Source: CAWJAP01 sp963834365 (GTDB taxonomy: Bacteria > Acidobacteriota > Vicinamibacteria > Vicinamibacterales > Vicinamibacteraceae). From it: a DNA stretch of 64,000 nucleotides. The notes beneath the pieces were generated by a model. That model was given only the letters and a program-made list of their open reading frames with translations, was not told the origin of the DNA and made no database searches. The position numbers and the translations under genes are program-made. The stretch's first letter is position 1; every line of letters begins with the position of its first letter. Positions 62,251 to 64,000 of this stretch are shown here, piece after piece. Location: NCBI GenBank assembly GCA_963834365.1, contig CAWIBS010000033.1, forward strand, positions 365,126 through 429,125. The letters run 5' to 3'.

Positions 62251-63823
62251 TCACAGCGAGACCGACTGTTCGGCCCAGACCTGGAACTCGCGGTGCTTGT
62301 GGCGCTCGGCGTGCGCCTGCACCTCGCCGCTCGCGACGCGCGCACGTGCTCGAAGACGCGCGCGCCGACCTCCTCGATCGTTTCGGTGCCGTCGATGACG
62401 CCGCCCGCGGACAAATCGAGATCGCGCGTCATCCGCTCGAACACGGCCGTGTTCGACGCCAGCTTGATCACCGGCGCGATGGCGTTGCCGATGGTCGTGC
62501 CGCGCCCGGTCGTGAAGACGACGACCTGCGCGCCGGAGGCGACGAGGCCGGCGTCGACTCCTGATCGTAACCCGGCCCCTGCATCAGCCGCAGGCCCGCG
62601 TCCGTTCGGCCGCTCCGCGTAGCCGACCACGCCTTCGACGCGCGTCGTGCCCGCCTTGGCGATCGCCCCGAGCGACTTGATCGTGATGTTCAGCAGCCCG
62701 CCGGCGACGTTGCCCGGGCTCGGATTCTCGTTGAGCACCGTGCCGAACTTCGAGGCGTAGTCCTTGTACCAGTCGACCATCTCGTAGACGGCGCGGCCGG
62801 TCTCCGCGTCCTTCGCGCGCTGCGCGAGAATGTGCTCGGCGCCGCAGAACTCCGGCACTTCGGTGATCAGCACCGTGCCGCCCTGCGCGATCAGGAGATC
62901 GCCGGCGTGGCCGAGGCTCGGGATTGGCCGAGAGCCCCGAGAAGCCGTCCGAGCCGCCGCACTTCACGCCGAGAATCAGCTCGGAGATCGAGCGCTCGGC
63001 GTGCGCGCAGCCTGAGTTGACGATCGGCAGCATCGCCGTCACCGCTTCGACACCGCGCTTGCACCGCCGCCTCCGTCCCGCCCACATCCTGAATCCCGAT
63101 CCGCACCGTCGGCTTCTGCAACCGGCTGCTGGCGCTCGGCGAGGAAGCGCTCCATCACCGTCAGGTTCGTCTTCTCGCAGCCGAGGCCGATGAAGACGAC
63201 GCCGCCGACGTTGGGGTGATCGGCGTAGTTGGCGAGCGTGCGCAGCATCACCTCGATGTTGGAGCCGTCCGAGCAGCCGCAGCCCTTGTTGTGCGGGATG
63301 GCGACGACGCCGTCGACGTTCGGGAAGCTCTCGCGCGAGAAGATCGTGAACTCGGCGATCGTGGCGATCTGCGTCGCCTCGTGGCTCGCGCACATGCTGG
63401 TCGGCACGATCAGGATGAAGTTGCGCGTGCCGACGCGGCCGTCCGGCGCGGCGGAAGCCAGGAACGTCGCGCCGGTCGGCGTCGGGCAGTAGTCGGGCGG
63501 CGGCGTGTCGTAGGCTCGGGTCGAGATCGCGCACGACCGGCACGTCGTTCGACATGTTCGCGTGCGAAATCGGATCGCCTTCGGCGATGCCGCGCGAGGT
63601 GCCGATCGGCTGGCCGTACTGGCGCACGAACTCGCCGGCCGGGATCGCGCGCGTGGCGAAGCGGTTGCCCGGCGTGACGGGGCCGCGCATCTGCACGACG
63701 CGGCCGTCGCCGTGCGCGATGGCCAGGTCCGGCGGGAATCTCGGTCTTGGCGACGGCGACGTTGTCGGGCGCGTCGACGATGATGGCGAAATCGCGGAGC
63801 GGAGCGGGAGTCAGGGTCTGCAT
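62251..63823 (-). CDS. Altronate/galactarate dehydratase family enzyme (frameshifted)
   Basis: A UxaA-family dehydratase of about 524 residues that would convert an aldonic or aldaric acid to its 2-keto-3-deoxy product. The ATG at 63823 begins QTLTPAPLRDFAIIVDAPDN with the SAF domain, then TPGNRFATRAIPAGEFVRQY and QPIGTSRGIAEGDPISHAN. The catalytic half has RVGTRNFILIVPTSMCASHE, VAIPHNKGCGCSDGSNIEVM, VVFIGLGCEKTNLTVMERFL and KCGGSDGFSGLSANP with conserved cysteines for iron binding. The end reads GTTIGNAIAPVIKLASNTAV and ERHKHREFQVWAEQSVSL. It is the first gene of the operon. Five or more shifts break the frame, but all conserved blocks are present. Confidence 0.82.
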
Positions 63824-63883
63824 GATGATCAGCCGAATTGCGGAGGACCAAAGCCTAAGGTCCAACGCCTTTTAGACCCTCAA

Positions 63884-63894
63884 TGGTAAGACCA
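63884..63894 (-). promoter_or_regulatory. GntR-type operator candidate before the sugar-acid operon
   Basis: TGGTAAGACCA is a perfect TGGT-N3-ACCA inverted repeat, like the operators of FadR-subfamily GntR regulators (UxuR/ExuR kind). It lies 61 bases upstream of the dehydratase start. The rest of the window end (63895-64000) shows no gene. Confidence 0.5.
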
Positions 63895-64000
63895 ATGTGA
63901 TCCAAAAACCAAGATCGAATCCAACTGATCGGAGCGCGTATGTAGTCGCGTGAAGCGTCCCAGCACGAGTATTGACGCTTGCCGAAGGCGGGTGTAGTGT

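Noticed and set aside
57211..63823. Annotation of the sugar-acid operon as pseudogenes.
   Set aside because: Conserved blocks of every gene are complete in alternating frames and no in-frame stop or deletion is seen, so sequence error is the simpler reading.

Overview
The window is high-GC bacterial chromosome with no rRNA or tRNA gene that I can see. The gene content points to an Acidobacteriota member of the Vicinamibacteria type, probably a metagenome-assembled genome. The evidence is an 882-residue permease of the acidobacterial duplicated-permease type, a PadR regulator, DUF1501 and DUF1549/DUF1553 proteins with planctomycete-type cytochrome domains, a TonB receptor with a carboxypeptidase-regulatory domain, and dense intergenic repeats. 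This taxonomic call is inference from gene families, not from a marker gene.
Layout. 0.1-9.7 kb: a secreted PQQ-type dehydrogenase, a sulfatase, two minus-strand secreted proteins (DUF2092 and a glycine-rich repeat protein), a HAD phosphatase with an outer-membrane MetA-like protein, an intradiol dioxygenase and a ManD-like enolase-superfamily enzyme. 9.8-13.4 kb: a TonB-dependent receptor. 13.8-30 kb: two successive sets of DUF1501, DUF1549/DUF1553, c-type cytochrome, WD40/PPC and LRR proteins, ended by an amidohydrolase, with an orphan 23S-intervening-sequence-type gene inside. 30.1-35.3 kb: a GxxExxY remnant, DUF1905, an nfeD-slipin pair, an Nramp transporter and a universal stress protein. 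35.5-45 kb: a second sulfatase, a MacAB-like efflux operon and its sigma54-type two-component system. 45-51.3 kb: a DUF4394 repeat protein, a DUF4214-methyltransferase and a DUF2142 membrane protein. 51.4-56.7 kb: the large permease, an IS110-superfamily element of IS1111 architecture, and a cytochrome P460. 56.8-63.8 kb: a PadR regulator, then a minus-strand sugar-acid operon (altronate-type dehydratase, zinc alcohol dehydrogenase, and a ribose-type ABC importer of three genes).
The most interesting structure is intergenic. At least twenty short palindromes share a CTTCAG centre with stems that co-vary between copies. Degenerate arrays with a strict 7-bp period often end within about 15 bases of a start codon. 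The insertion sequence at 54233-55927 lies exactly inside one palindrome unit. Its 13-bp inverted repeats can be read, and removing the element restores the consensus unit. Its long downstream non-coding segment is the expected place for a guide (seek/bridge) RNA and carries an 8-base complement of the target.
Many genes are broken by single-base indels while every motif survives in another frame. This is densest at 9.9-13 kb and 57.3-63.8 kb. I read it as mainly assembly error, so frameshifted genes are annotated at their full reconstructed span.
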